Part shown: positions 1 to 7,254 of the stretch, in pieces
How the letters are laid out: every line of letters begins with the position of its first letter
Position numbering within the stretch: the stretch's first letter is position 1
Virus record (IMG/VR): IMGVR_UViG_3300024520_000165
Span: 1-42,216 of that record
Source: a virus
DNA length: 42,216 bases
Strand: one strand, 5' to 3'
Translations under genes and position numbers: made by a program
The notes under the pieces: model-generated
What the model saw: the letters and a program-made list of their open reading frames with translations, nothing else
Database searches by the model: none
What the model was told of the DNA's origin: nothing

Positions 1-129
1 TATGATGAGCCCGTCAACAGCAGTGGCGACACGGTACCGCCTCTCGCCGGCTCCCGCTAGCGAGGGGCGGTTTCCGTTTCAGGCTCCGGGTTCCCGCACG
101 AGGTGGCATTCCAGTCGGTGTCGACCAGG
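1..129. repeat. Terminal direct repeat, left copy
   Basis: Bases 1-129 recur at 42088-42216. Bases 4-129 match exactly; base 3 is T here and C at 42090. The sequence carries the last 24 codons of the small gene ending at 57 and its 3' flank. The simplest reading is a contig overlap from a circular or circularly permuted molecule, since about 127 bp is a common assembler overlap. A true short terminal repeat cannot be excluded. Confidence 0.95.
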
Positions 130-251
130 CCGTCGCCGTCCGTGTCCTCCCCCGCGTACTCGCAGACCGTCCCGCCCTCGTCTCCCCAGCAGCACCAGAG
201 CTGCGAGGGCTCCGCGAGCAGGATCGGGGCCAGGATCCAGAGCCACCTCAT
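57..251 (-). CDS. Small exported Cys-rich protein with Ca-binding-like acidic loop
   Basis: A 64-residue protein. It begins with a hydrophobic Sec-type leader (residues 1-17), followed by Cys20, Cys21, Cys30 and Cys52. Residues 36-46 form an acidic DxDxDG loop like those in calcium-binding thrombospondin type-3 or EF-hand repeats. The ATG overlaps the stop of the upstream gene by one base (TGATG), the same coupling used throughout this strand, which fixes the start. The product is probably exported to the periplasm and disulfide-bonded. The 3' end lies inside the terminal repeat. Function is unknown; calcium binding is inferred from the motif alone. Confidence 0.6.
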   Translation of the reverse strand: MRWLWILAPILLAEPSQLWCCWGDEGGTVCEYAGEDTDGDGLVDTDWNATSCGNPEPETETAPR

Positions 252-427
252 CAGCGCCCGAACTTCGACTTCTTCTTCGTCACGCGCGGCGCGGGCGGTT
301 GGTGGGTCGGCGGCTCTGCCCGCTTCGCAAGCGCGAGCTTCGTCTTGGCGATGATCCGCTCCTTCGTGCGGTAGTGGATCCCTGAGTTGGCGAGAACGCC
401 CTCGAGCACTTCGAGAAATTCGTCCAT
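251..427 (-). CDS. Small basic hypothetical protein
   Basis: A 58-residue protein with an acidic/hydrophobic N-terminus (MDEFLEVLEGVL), a Lys/Arg-rich middle and a basic tail (KKKSKFGR). The start is supported by a GGGAGGA ribosome-binding site seven bases upstream. The stop overlaps the ATG of the next gene (TGATG), so the two are probably translationally coupled. It starts back to back with the plus-strand gene at 464. No family is recognised; the basic C-terminus could contact nucleic acid, but that is a guess. Confidence 0.6.
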   Translation of the reverse strand: MDEFLEVLEGVLANSGIHYRTKERIIAKTKLALAKRAEPPTHQPPAPRVTKKKSKFGR

Positions 428-448
428 GATGGTTCCTCCCGGCCAGGA

Positions 449-457
449 TGGTACGCT
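449..457 (+). promoter_or_regulatory. Candidate extended -10 promoter element
   Basis: TGGTACGCT has the TGn extension plus a TAnnnT hexamer. It ends six bases before the ATG at 464, so transcription would start at or within a base of the start codon and give a leaderless mRNA. The same motif occurs at 9453 and 32725, before other plus-strand genes. No -35 match is visible and the motif is short, so this is tentative. Confidence 0.3.
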
Positions 458-463
458 GCATCC

Positions 464-850
464 ATGCGACTCGCCCTCCTCGTGGTCCCGCTGGCGCTCC
501 TCGGCGCCGCCATCTTCCCGCCCCAGGTCGGCGGAGACTTCCGCTTCGCCGTGCAGCAGCCCTGCCCGGTCCTCGATGCCGGCGGAGTCCCCGAGGTGCC
601 GCCCGGCCTCTCGGTGGGGATCGAGCCACAGGCTGGCGGGGTGGCGATCCTCTGCATCCCGACCCCAACCTGCGGCCCGGAGACCCGCCACGAGGGTGTG
701 GTGAAGCTGACCGGGAACGCGAAGCGGCAAGCGTACATCGGCCGCGCCTTCACCGAGCTGACCTGCCAGGGGGCAGCCTCCGAGCCGAGTCTCGAGACGG
801 CCTACACCTACCCGGGCATGAAGCCGAAGAAGGCCATCCTCACCGACTGA
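464..850 (+). CDS. Exported four-cysteine hypothetical protein
   Basis: A 128-residue protein with a clear signal peptide (MRLALLVVPLALLGAA) and a mature part with four cysteines (34, 64, 70, 101) that could form two disulfides. It is the only plus-strand gene in the otherwise minus-strand left arm, and it is divergent from the gene starting at 427. No Shine-Dalgarno sequence is visible, and a promoter-like element sits directly before the ATG. It resembles the other exported phage proteins of this genome in design (leader plus Cys pairs) but not in Cys spacing. Function is unknown. The antisense frames are open but lack ribosome-binding sites. Confidence 0.6.
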   Translation: MRLALLVVPLALLGAAIFPPQVGGDFRFAVQQPCPVLDAGGVPEVPPGLSVGIEPQAGGVAILCIPTPTCGPETRHEGVVKLTGNAKRQAYIGRAFTELTCQGAASEPSLETAYTYPGMKPKKAILTD

Positions 851-920
851 TCCGCCGGATCGCCTCGTCGGCCCACGGCGCGGCGGCCTGGATGGCGCAG
901 CGGATCCGAGCGCGCAGCAC
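840..920 (-). CDS. Possible 26-residue peptide
   Basis: A short frame starting at GTG, rich in Ala, Arg and Ile, that could form one amphipathic helix. A TAGAGGA sequence (partly the stop of the preceding gene) lies about eight bases upstream and could serve as a ribosome-binding site. Its end overlaps the end of the convergent plus-strand gene by 11 bases. No family is recognisable at this length. It may equally be a chance frame. Confidence 0.25.
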   Translation of the reverse strand: MLRARIRCAIQAAAPWADEAIRRISR

Positions 921-931
921 CGCGCGGTCCT

Positions 932-1159
932 CTAGCGGGACGGGCGCACACTGAGCTTGCGGGTGTCCGGCTGCACGACTGGCGGCCGGAACCCCCACGC
1001 TTTCAGCGCCGCCGCCACCAGCGGCTCCAGCTCGTCCATCAGCGCATGGCACGAAGGGCAGAAGTATGATGCCCCCAGGTCGATCCACTCCGGGGTGTAG
1101 AGGGACACGTCTACTTCCGCGATGCTGTGACACTGGAAGCACGCCCACGTTCTAGTCAC
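932..1159 (-). CDS. Small zinc-finger protein (two CxxC)
   Basis: A 75-residue protein with two CxxC pairs (CFQC at about 7-10 and CPSC at about 34-37), spaced as in a zinc ribbon. GTG is the likely start; it overlaps the previous gene's stop by eight bases. Such proteins are common among phage early genes and usually bind nucleic acid or host proteins, but the partner cannot be read from the sequence. It lies directly downstream of the capsid-linked-protein paralogue and is probably co-transcribed with it. Confidence 0.7.
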   Translation of the reverse strand: MTRTWACFQCHSIAEVDVSLYTPEWIDLGASYFCPSCHALMDELEPLVAAALKAWGFRPPVVQPDTRKLSVRPSR

Positions 1160-1715
1160 CGGCGAGGTAGGTCATCTCCACCGTCATCCACAGCGGGGCC
1201 TGGACCCCCATGTCGACGATCGTGAAGGCGAGGATGTACTCGGTGAAGGGGTCACGCGGCAGCCCGAGCAGCTCCCATATCGGCTTGTGAGCATTCTCCG
1301 GCCCGTGGAGCGGCGCAAACGTCAGCGGGTTGATGGTGTCGCCCCGGTAGGAGATCTCGAATACGCGCTTGGCGACGAACGAGTGCGAGTCGTTCATGAA
1401 GAGAGCACTGTTCACGTCCGAGCCGTTCATCGCGTAGAGGCCGAGGTCGCTCAACGAGATCTCGGTAACGCCAGGAGGATCGCTGTGCGGGATCGCGTCG
1501 CAGGAGACGAGGATCTGGTCGATCACCCAGTCGGACTGGACGATGAACAGGTCGACCCGGTCCCCGATCGCTTCGATCGCACCCCAGTCGAGCTCGAGCA
1601 CGGCAGAGATCCGGCGGAGGCGCCCGCCTCCCCACGTCACCCGGTTGAGGGGCTTCGAGGAGGAGGCGAACTGCTCCATCCAGTCTGACCTGACGACCTT
1701 CACGCCGTAGTCCAC
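1152..1715 (-). CDS. Paralogue of the capsid-linked protein at 9543-10085
   Basis: A 187-residue protein beginning at GTG. Its C-terminal half aligns by eye with the 180-residue product encoded just after the major capsid gene. Shared blocks, in order, are DLGLY (90-94 versus 81-85), NAHKPIWE versus NAHQPLWE (141-148 versus 127-134), DPF, and a TYLAGD versus LYVAGD C-terminus ending at the last residue in both. The N-terminal halves differ. It sits in the minus-strand array, far from the structural genes and on the opposite strand. It may be a second decoration or head-associated protein, or a decoy or inhibitor of assembly; neither is shown. The paralogy itself is visible in the sequence. 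Confidence 0.75.
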   Translation of the reverse strand: MDYGVKVVRSDWMEQFASSSKPLNRVTWGGGRLRRISAVLELDWGAIEAIGDRVDLFIVQSDWVIDQILVSCDAIPHSDPPGVTEISLSDLGLYAMNGSDVNSALFMNDSHSFVAKRVFEISYRGDTINPLTFAPLHGPENAHKPIWELLGLPRDPFTEYILAFTIVDMGVQAPLWMTVEMTYLAGD

Positions 1716-1900
1716 TCCCTGCGCCGCATCGCGCGCCGCTTGAGCTTAGTGCGCTGCGAGCGTGGCAGCCCGTACCAGTAGGACCGCCACGCATGTCGAC
1801 GCACACGCCCGCGCCGGGCGAAGCTCGAGTCGCTGTGGTTCGGCTCGACATACTCGCCTTCCAGCCAGCGAGCTTCCTTCCGGCGCGGGCGCTTCCTCAC
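1700..1900 (-). CDS. Small arginine-rich hypothetical protein
   Basis: A 66-residue, strongly basic protein (Arg/Lys-rich, with tryptophans in RRHAWRSYWYG). It starts at GTG inside a GTGA overlap with the preceding stop, which sets the start. It overlaps the next gene by 16 bases. The composition fits nucleic-acid binding, but no domain is recognised. It lies in the chain of overlapping early genes between the zinc-knuckle protein and the capsid-linked-protein paralogue. Confidence 0.6.
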   Translation of the reverse strand: MRKRPRRKEARWLEGEYVEPNHSDSSFARRGRVRRHAWRSYWYGLPRSQRTKLKRRAMRRREWTTA

Positions 1901-2145
1901 AGCTTCTGCTCGTCGATCTTGTGGTCCCCGCACCAGTCCGACGTGAAGACCGCCGGCCAGCCCGCCATCCCCGGCGCGCGTCGCCTGCACCTCCCGATCG
2001 AGGGCGATATGTCGCCGCGCTCGGTCAGCTTGAGGACGAAGAACATGCAGGTCACGCACTTCATCGTCATGCCGCGATGCCGCCAGTTGTCCTCGCTAGT
2101 CGTGAGGGGAGTCGGGACCGGCTCTGCGTAGCTTCCGGCCCCCAT
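1897..2145 (-). CDS. Small Cys-motif protein (CxxC...WCGxH type)
   Basis: An 82-residue protein. The core has CVTC, then GRCRRRAP, then a WPAV segment and WCGDHK. This order of cysteines, arginines and the WCG motif recurs in many small phage and bacterial proteins of unknown function and looks like a zinc knuckle. The ATG overlaps the preceding stop (TGATG), favouring this start; an internal ATG before the MKCVTC segment is possible. Probably an early accessory protein. Confidence 0.7.
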   Translation of the reverse strand: MGAGSYAEPVPTPLTTSEDNWRHRGMTMKCVTCMFFVLKLTERGDISPSIGRCRRRAPGMAGWPAVFTSDWCGDHKIDEQKL

Positions 2146-2417
2146 CAGAGCAGCGCCATCTGGCCGTTGTCCCACCGGATCGTGTGGGCCGCGAACTTCT
2201 CTTCCGGCAGGTTGAGCTTCGCCTTCACCTGGACCTCGTTGCGGCGGGCCTTCGTATCGCTCCCCGGATCGTCCACCATCTCGATGGTGACGACCAGCTT
2301 GCAGACCGTCTTCTCCTCCGGGTCCGCATCCTTCATGGCCTGCGCCATCGTGGCCACGTTGCGCTCGATCAGGCCGGCTGCGTCTTCGACCAGAACCTTC
2401 CGTGATACCTCGTCCAT
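2145..2417 (-). CDS. Conserved-looking hypothetical protein
   Basis: A 90-residue protein, with an alpha-helical N-terminus (VLVEDAAGLIERNVATMAQA) followed by an alternating hydrophobic segment (KLVVTIEMV) and a second one (EVQVKAKLNL), suggesting a small alpha/beta fold. Start and stop both sit in one-base TAATG/TGATG overlaps with neighbours. No family can be named. The position next to the sigma-like protein suggests an early role. Confidence 0.65.
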   Translation of the reverse strand: MDEVSRKVLVEDAAGLIERNVATMAQAMKDADPEEKTVCKLVVTIEMVDDPGSDTKARRNEVQVKAKLNLPEEKFAAHTIRWDNGQMALL

Positions 2418-2638
2418 TAGGATCCCCCTGCTTCCAGCGCGGTGAGTCGCGCGTGGACTGCTTCGAGTGCCTCCTGCTGGGCCTCGACCGTAGCGAGTAG
2501 CGACCGGACCACCTTCCGGTTCGCGTTCACACCCTCGATGATCTTCTGCTCGCGGAACGTCTCGATCATCCTCGGATGGAGCTTCGCGTTGCGCTCTATC
2601 TTCTTCGCCTGACCGGGCGGGACGACGGGCTTCGCCAT
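2417..2638 (-). CDS. Small helical hypothetical protein
   Basis: A 73-residue protein. A basic N-terminus (QAKKIERNAK) leads into a long predicted helix from about residue 38 (RKVVRSLLATVEAQQEALEA) with heptad-like spacing, so it may form a coiled-coil dimer. The ATG overlaps the stop of the HTH gene upstream. Function is unknown; co-expression with the HTH protein is inferred from the overlap. Confidence 0.65.
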   Translation of the reverse strand: MAKPVVPPGQAKKIERNAKLHPRMIETFREQKIIEGVNANRKVVRSLLATVEAQQEALEAVHARLTALEAGGS

Positions 2639-2979
2639 CAGTAGAGCCCCGAGTCGGTGAGGAAGGTGTGGAGGCACGAACTCGATCCGCTGTGGTGGTG
2701 CGACCCGTCGCAGATCGTGCAGCGCTTCCACGCTCGCTCCGTCCTCGTGACGTAGCGGACCTCCTTGATCGCGTGCCTCTCCGCGTGCGCTGCGCGCCGC
2801 AGGGCAGTCTCTTCCACCTCGCTACTGCGTGCCGGGCTCCCGGCTCTGGCAAGGATCTGCCGAGTGCGCTCGCGCGAGAGGCCAAACTCGTTCCCGACCT
2901 CCTCGAGCGTCATCCCGCAGAACTCGCGCAGATACGTCATCGCGTAGTCGCGCCGATCCGGGGGACGCCGCCGGCTCAC
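2638..2979 (-). CDS. Sigma-70 region 4-like HTH protein with Cys/His tail
   Basis: A 113-residue protein. Residues 23-46 read like the region-4 helix-turn-helix of sigma-70 factors (MTLEEVGNEFGLSRERTRQI), the part that reads -35 boxes. No region 2 is present, so it is not a full sigma factor. The C-terminal part has CTICDG followed by a His/Ser/Cys segment that may bind zinc. It sits near the promoter-proximal end of the minus-strand array and is the best candidate for an early-to-late transcriptional switch, as no phage RNA polymerase is visible. Its DNA target is not known. Confidence 0.8.
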   Translation of the reverse strand: MSRRRPPDRRDYAMTYLREFCGMTLEEVGNEFGLSRERTRQILARAGSPARSSEVEETALRRAAHAERHAIKEVRYVTRTERAWKRCTICDGSHHHSGSSSCLHTFLTDSGLY

Positions 2980-3074
2980 GTCCGGTCCTTGAAGAAGTCG
3001 CGCTCGAGCGGCGTGGCGACAGGCATCCCCCGGGCCTCCCGCTCTTCGACCTGTTGAGGGGGAACGTCGGGCAA
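2976..3074 (-). CDS. Possible 32-residue peptide before the HTH gene
   Basis: A short frame ending in an ATGA overlap with the HTH gene. TTG at 3074 has a GGGGA about seven bases upstream and lies directly after the stop of the preceding small gene. The product would be acidic, then basic (VEEREARG ... ERDFFKDRT). The frame is open further up to a GTG at 3245, but that longer reading would cover the better small gene at 3076-3180. The exact start is uncertain. Confidence 0.35.
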   Translation of the reverse strand: MPDVPPQQVEEREARGMPVATPLERDFFKDRT

Positions 3075-3075
3075 G

Positions 3076-3180
3076 TCAACGTCCCCGATCGTAGAGCGTC
3101 CTGGCCCAGGGGATGTGCAGCGGCATGGCGATCTCCGAATGACGAGAGCCGTCCTTCGGATCGCGTTGCCGCAGCAGCAT
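3076..3180 (-). CDS. Small hypothetical protein, first gene of leftward array
   Basis: A 34-residue frame from ATG with non-random composition (RHSEIAMPLHIPWARTLYDRG). The ribosome-binding site is weak: GGAG lies too close and GGAGGG about 18 bases upstream. It is the promoter-proximal candidate of the minus-strand array and starts 67 bases from the divergent terminase gene. Function is unknown. Confidence 0.45.
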   Translation of the reverse strand: MLLRQRDPKDGSRHSEIAMPLHIPWARTLYDRGR

Positions 3181-3247
3181 GTCTCCAACGGCTTGCCCTC
3201 CGTGAGACGTCGCGCCCTCACCGCGCGACTGGGGTAGGGTATCACCG
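3181..3247. promoter_or_regulatory. Divergent intergenic region between early and late blocks
   Basis: These 67 bases separate the leftward array from the rightward terminase-to-lysis block. Both directions must be initiated near here unless transcripts come from further away. I see no good -35/-10 pair. TAGGGTAT at 3235-3242 is the most AT-rich spot and the only -10-like stretch for the plus strand. Confidence 0.4.
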
Positions 3248-4225
3248 ATGCCCGGACCCCTCAAGAACACGCTGTGGGAGATGTACGCCCAGGCCCGCGC
3301 GGTTGACTGCTTGGATCAGGCGGAGGCGTACCGCGCCACAGGGCGTAAGGGAGATCCCGTAGATCAGGGCTACCGGCTCTCCAGACGCCCCGAGGTCCAG
3401 TCGCGGATCGCAGAGCTTCAGGCCGAGATGCTCGAAGCCCGCATGAAGAAGGCCCTCTACACCCGAGAGGATGTGATCGAGGGACTGCTGACGAACATCC
3501 GAGAGGCCCGTACCTGCAAGAAGTTCACCGCGCAGGGGCAGCCCGTCACGGATCCGCTGACCGGGCTGCAAGCAACGCTCCTCGACGCGAAGGCAGTCAA
3601 CCAGGGGTGGCATCTGCTGGGCCTGGAACTAGGCATGTTCCCCAAGCAGGCAAACCTCACCCACACGAAGGCCGAGCCATTGGAGGGGTTGACGATCCCC
3701 GAGATGCTAGGCCACATCCAACGAGCTCTGCTGGAGGCCAGTGATGGCGCGATCTCCCTCGACACCGACGACCTCCTCACCCTTATCGAAGGAGGAGAAG
3801 GTCCGGCACGCAGCCCGGCAGCTCATGCGGATCACGGAGCGGAAGATCGCGCTCTACCGGCCCTACCCGAAGCAGCTCCGGTTCCACCAGCAGGGGAAGG
3901 AGAAGCACGAGAGAGCCTTCCTGGCGGGGAACCAGCTGGGGAAGACGACCTGTGGAGCGGCGGAGATGACCTATCACCTGACGGGGATGTACCCGAGCTG
4001 GTGGAAGGGGCTCCGGTTCGAGACGGCGATCAAGGCATGGGCGTCGGGGCCGACGAACCGGAAGACGCGGGATGTGGTGCAGACGAAGCTCGTCGGGAAG
4101 CGGGGCCGATACGGGACTGGGCTGATCCCCAAGTCCTCGATCGCCACGGAGCCGTCGATGAGCCGAGGGCTATCCGGCCTGATCGACACGCTCGAGGTGA
4201 AGCACGCGAGCGGGGGGATCTCTAG
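3248..4225 (+). CDS. terS: Terminase small subunit (frame runs 482 bases into terL)
   Basis: The first ~165 residues look like a genuine small terminase. They contain an N-terminal helical region ending in SRRPEVQSRIAELQAEM, as in other small terminases, then a helical oligomerisation-type part. The gene lies directly before terL. Beyond about residue 172 the frame continues for roughly 150 residues as low-complexity Gly/Ala/Asp/Arg sequence that is simply the +1 shadow of terL. Either the C-terminus really extends, a stop was lost by mutation or sequencing error, or a frameshift occurs. Usual family length is about 150-190 residues. The identity of the N-terminal part rests on weak similarity plus position. 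Confidence 0.65.
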   Translation: MPGPLKNTLWEMYAQARAVDCLDQAEAYRATGRKGDPVDQGYRLSRRPEVQSRIAELQAEMLEARMKKALYTREDVIEGLLTNIREARTCKKFTAQGQPVTDPLTGLQATLLDAKAVNQGWHLLGLELGMFPKQANLTHTKAEPLEGLTIPEMLGHIQRALLEASDGAISLDTDDLLTLIEGGEGPARSPAAHADHGAEDRALPALPEAAPVPPAGEGEARESLPGGEPAGEDDLWSGGDDLSPDGDVPELVEGAPVRDGDQGMGVGADEPEDAGCGADEARREAGPIRDWADPQVLDRHGAVDEPRAIRPDRHARGEARERGDL

Positions 4226-5213
4226 CCTCGCCTTCATGTCCTACGACATGGACGTCGACGCCTGGGCGTCCGACACCCTGCACCTGATCTGGTTCGACGA
4301 AGAGCCCCCGCAGCCACTCTACGACGAGGGCCTCGCGCGCCTCACCGCGACCGGCGGCTCCACCTACATCACCGTCACCCCGCTGCTGGGGATGACGGAC
4401 GTGATGCTCCGCTTCTACCCTCGCCCCGTGAACCCCGACCGGGGCATCACGATGATGGGCATTCGGGACGCCGGCCACATCAAGCCCGAGCACGTCGAGC
4501 GGATCCTGGCCCGCTACCCGGACTACGAGCGCACCGCGCGCGCCGAGGGCATCCCGATCCTGGGGTCGGGGCTCGTGTTCCGCACCCCCGAGGACGCCGT
4601 CAAGATCCCGTCGTTCGAGATCCCCGGCCACTTCGCCCGCATCATCGGGCTCGACATCGGCGGCGGCGACCACCCCACCGCGTGGGTCGATCTGGCGTGG
4701 GACCGTGATGCGGACGTCGTCTACGTCACGGCGTGCTACCGGGTCCGCGATCCCCGGATCCCCCTCCATGCCTCCGCGATCCGGCGGCGCGGCGCGATCC
4801 CGGTCGCGTGGCCCCACGACGCGGCCGCGAAGTCGCACGGCGACGGACGCACCTACGCGCAGATGTACCGGGACGAGGGGTGCAACATGCTCCCCACCCA
4901 CGCCCAGCACGCGGACGGCTCCAACCACCTCGAGCCGGGGATCGCTATGATGCACGAGCGGCTCGCCGGGGGGCGGCTCCGCGTCTTCGAGCACCTGGTC
5001 GAGTGGTTCGAGGAGTACCGGATGTACCACCGCAAGGAGGGGCAGATCGTCAAGCTGGTCGACGACCTCATGTGCGCGACCCGGTACGGGCTGATGATGC
5101 TCCCGCGTGCGGGCTCGGCAAAGCCCGCCAACATCCGGTTTCCTGCTACGGTGGGGATGGACTACGATCCCACCAACCCGGGGCAGCCCGACGGGATGGA
5201 GGAACGCTTGTGA
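3744..5213 (+). CDS. terL: Terminase large subunit (packaging ATPase/nuclease)
   Basis: A 489-residue DNA-packaging motor. Walker A is GNQLGKTT (about residues 61-68), and Walker B is IWFDEEP (about 187-193). The nuclease half shows the expected acidic residues in LDIGGGDH, in WPHDAA and in VDDLMCATRYG near the C-terminus. ATG 3744 has GGAGG six bases upstream, a good site; GTG 3741 and ATG 3825 are alternatives. It overlaps the small subunit frame by 482 bases and the next gene by four (GTGA). It acts at the portal vertex to fill the prohead. Confidence 0.93.
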   Translation: MARSPSTPTTSSPLSKEEKVRHAARQLMRITERKIALYRPYPKQLRFHQQGKEKHERAFLAGNQLGKTTCGAAEMTYHLTGMYPSWWKGLRFETAIKAWASGPTNRKTRDVVQTKLVGKRGRYGTGLIPKSSIATEPSMSRGLSGLIDTLEVKHASGGISSLAFMSYDMDVDAWASDTLHLIWFDEEPPQPLYDEGLARLTATGGSTYITVTPLLGMTDVMLRFYPRPVNPDRGITMMGIRDAGHIKPEHVERILARYPDYERTARAEGIPILGSGLVFRTPEDAVKIPSFEIPGHFARIIGLDIGGGDHPTAWVDLAWDRDADVVYVTACYRVRDPRIPLHASAIRRRGAIPVAWPHDAAAKSHGDGRTYAQMYRDEGCNMLPTHAQHADGSNHLEPGIAMMHERLAGGRLRVFEHLVEWFEEYRMYHRKEGQIVKLVDDLMCATRYGLMMLPRAGSAKPANIRFPATVGMDYDPTNPGQPDGMEERL

Positions 5214-5608
5214 GACGCGAGCACGACTACGAGCGCGAGCACGGTCCCCACCTCCATTGCGAGATCCTCGCCGCCCTATCGGGGATCGGCGCAGCCCTCG
5301 GCGTCGGAACGGCCGGGACCGTAACGGCCGCTGGGGTGGTCGCGGGCGGCCTCGCGGTCGGCACCGTGGCGGGCTCCCTGGCTTCTACCGGCCTCTCGAT
5401 CTCCCAAGCGGTCAACCGGCCCGAGATCCCGCAGGCCCCCACGGTCCTCGACGGCGGAGCCAAGGCGCGGCAGCGCGGCGCGCAGCGGCGCTTCGCCGGA
5501 GCCCGCACCCGCAACGTCGTAGCCCCTCGCCCCACCCTGGGCGCGAGCGCGGGCACCACCGCAGCCCCCACCACGCTCGGGGCGAGTGACCTGCCGAGTA
5601 TTCCGTGA
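5210..5608 (+). CDS. Small Gly/Ala-rich membrane-like protein
   Basis: A 132-residue protein beginning at GTG in a GTGA overlap with terL. After a charged N-terminus it has a long Gly/Ala/Val segment (about residues 20-65) that could span a membrane once or twice. This is followed by a basic stretch (KARQRGAQRRFAGARTRN) and a Thr/Ala-rich tail. Small proteins with such glycine-rich hydrophobic stretches occur between terminase and connector genes in several podoviruses and may be virion or ejection proteins. No domain is recognised. Confidence 0.7.
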   Translation: MRREHDYEREHGPHLHCEILAALSGIGAALGVGTAGTVTAAGVVAGGLAVGTVAGSLASTGLSISQAVNRPEIPQAPTVLDGGAKARQRGAQRRFAGARTRNVVAPRPTLGASAGTTAAPTTLGASDLPSIP

Positions 5609-7254
5609 GCCTGTTCGAGGATCCCAACGGCATCATCGCCTGGTTCGATCGAATGCGGTCCAACCGCCACAACACCGAGAACACCTGGCAGGAGATCTCG
5701 GACCACTGCCTGGGGATGCGGGACTTCACCACCGAGCGGTCCCCTGGCCGGATCCGCAACGAGTACATCTACGACACCACGTCGATGTTCTCCCACCAGC
5801 TCCTCGCGGGCGCGCTCCACGGGATGCTGACGAACCCCGCCACCGACTGGTTCGACATGGAGACCGACGACCCCCGGATCCTCATGGACCCGGACGCGAA
5901 GTTCTGGATCGCCGACGCCAAGCGGAAGATGCTCACGATCTTCCAGAGCCAGTCGAGCAACTTCGTCACGCAGGCCGCCGAGTCCTACCTCGACATCAGC
6001 GGCTTCGGGATGGCGGGCTTCAGCGCGATGCCCGCGATGCGTGGCAACTCGGGGATCAGCCGGGGGGTGAAGTTCGCCACCCACCCGCTCCGCGAGCTCT
6101 ACGTCGACGTGAACGACGAGCGCGAGGTCAACACGATCTTCCGCGAGATCCCGTTGACTGCGCGCCAGTGGGCGATGCGCTTCCCGAAGGACAACGACAA
6201 GGACGTGTCGAAGGCGCTCGAAGGCGGCAACTCCGAGTCGACCTTCCGCGCAGTCCACTGCATCGCGCCGAGCGATGACGCCTTCGCTGGCAAGTCACCC
6301 TTCTCGATGCCGTGGACCTCCACCATCGTCGCCAAGGACAACCCCCGCATCCTCGACACGGGCGGGTTCCGCGAGCTACCGATCCTCACCCCCCGATGGA
6401 CGGTGGAGCCGGGAGAGATCTACGGTCGGGGGCCGGCCTGGCTCGCTCTGGCAGAGCAGAAGATGCTCAACCAGATGGCCCGAACCATCCTGACGGCAGC
6501 ACAGAAGGCTGCGGATCCGCCCCTCCTCGTCACGAACGAGGCAGTGCTGAGCGGCATCAGGACACGCCCGGGTGGCGTCAACATAGTCCAGCAGCTCTTT
6601 GGTCAGGCTGGGGCAGGGGAGCCCATTCGCCCACTCGCCAACAACGCCAACCACCAGCTCTCCGTAGAGATGCTCCGGCAGCGTCAGCAGCAGGTCCAGA
6701 ATGCCTACCACTCCCATGTGCTTCAGCTCTTCCAAGACCCGAGGATGACGGCTACCCAGGTGCTCGAGCTGTCGAACCAAGCCCAGCGGCTGATGGCTCC
6801 CATGCTGGGCCGCGTTCAGCGAGAATTTCTGGAACCCGTCATCAACCGGACCTTCAACATCCTGTTCCGCCAAGGCGTGTTCCTCCCCGTCCCCACTGTA
6901 CTGAAGGGCGTCCAGCTCAACATCACCTACGTCTCCCCCGTGTCGCGCGCACAGCGTGCCGCCGAGGCGCAAGCCATCGTCCAGACCTGGCAGGAAGTCG
7001 CCATGATCGCGCAGGCCAAGCAGGATCCCGCCGTGTTCGACAACTTCGACGCGGACGAGAGCGCCCGGTTCATCCACGCCGCGCGAGGCGCACCGAGTCA
7101 GACGCTCGCGGACGCCGACTCGATGGCGCAGATGCGCGAGGGCCGCGCCCAGCAGGCGCAGGAGGCCGGGGCGCTCGAGCAGCTCGGCGCCGGGGCCGAC
7201 ATCGTGAACAAGCTCGCGCAGGCGCAGGCCACCGAGGCGGCCGTTGCCGCTTGA
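5605..7254 (+). CDS. Head-tail connector (portal) protein
   Basis: A 549-residue protein of the T7 gp8-like head-tail connector family. The N-terminal WFDRMRSNRHNTENTWQEIS segment, the YDTTSMFSHQLLAGALHGMLTNP segment and the helical C-terminal half are typical, and the length agrees with the family (about 520-560). GTG 5605 lies in a GTGA overlap with the previous stop. Twelve copies form the ring at one capsid vertex, through which DNA enters and leaves. The C-terminal AQQAQEAGALEQL region is helical, as in other portals. Confidence 0.93.
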   Translation: MSLFEDPNGIIAWFDRMRSNRHNTENTWQEISDHCLGMRDFTTERSPGRIRNEYIYDTTSMFSHQLLAGALHGMLTNPATDWFDMETDDPRILMDPDAKFWIADAKRKMLTIFQSQSSNFVTQAAESYLDISGFGMAGFSAMPAMRGNSGISRGVKFATHPLRELYVDVNDEREVNTIFREIPLTARQWAMRFPKDNDKDVSKALEGGNSESTFRAVHCIAPSDDAFAGKSPFSMPWTSTIVAKDNPRILDTGGFRELPILTPRWTVEPGEIYGRGPAWLALAEQKMLNQMARTILTAAQKAADPPLLVTNEAVLSGIRTRPGGVNIVQQLFGQAGAGEPIRPLANNANHQLSVEMLRQRQQQVQNAYHSHVLQLFQDPRMTATQVLELSNQAQRLMAPMLGRVQREFLEPVINRTFNILFRQGVFLPVPTVLKGVQLNITYVSPVSRAQRAAEAQAIVQTWQEVAMIAQAKQDPAVFDNFDADESARFIHAARGAPSQTLADADSMAQMREGRAQQAQEAGALEQLGAGADIVNKLAQAQATEAAVAA

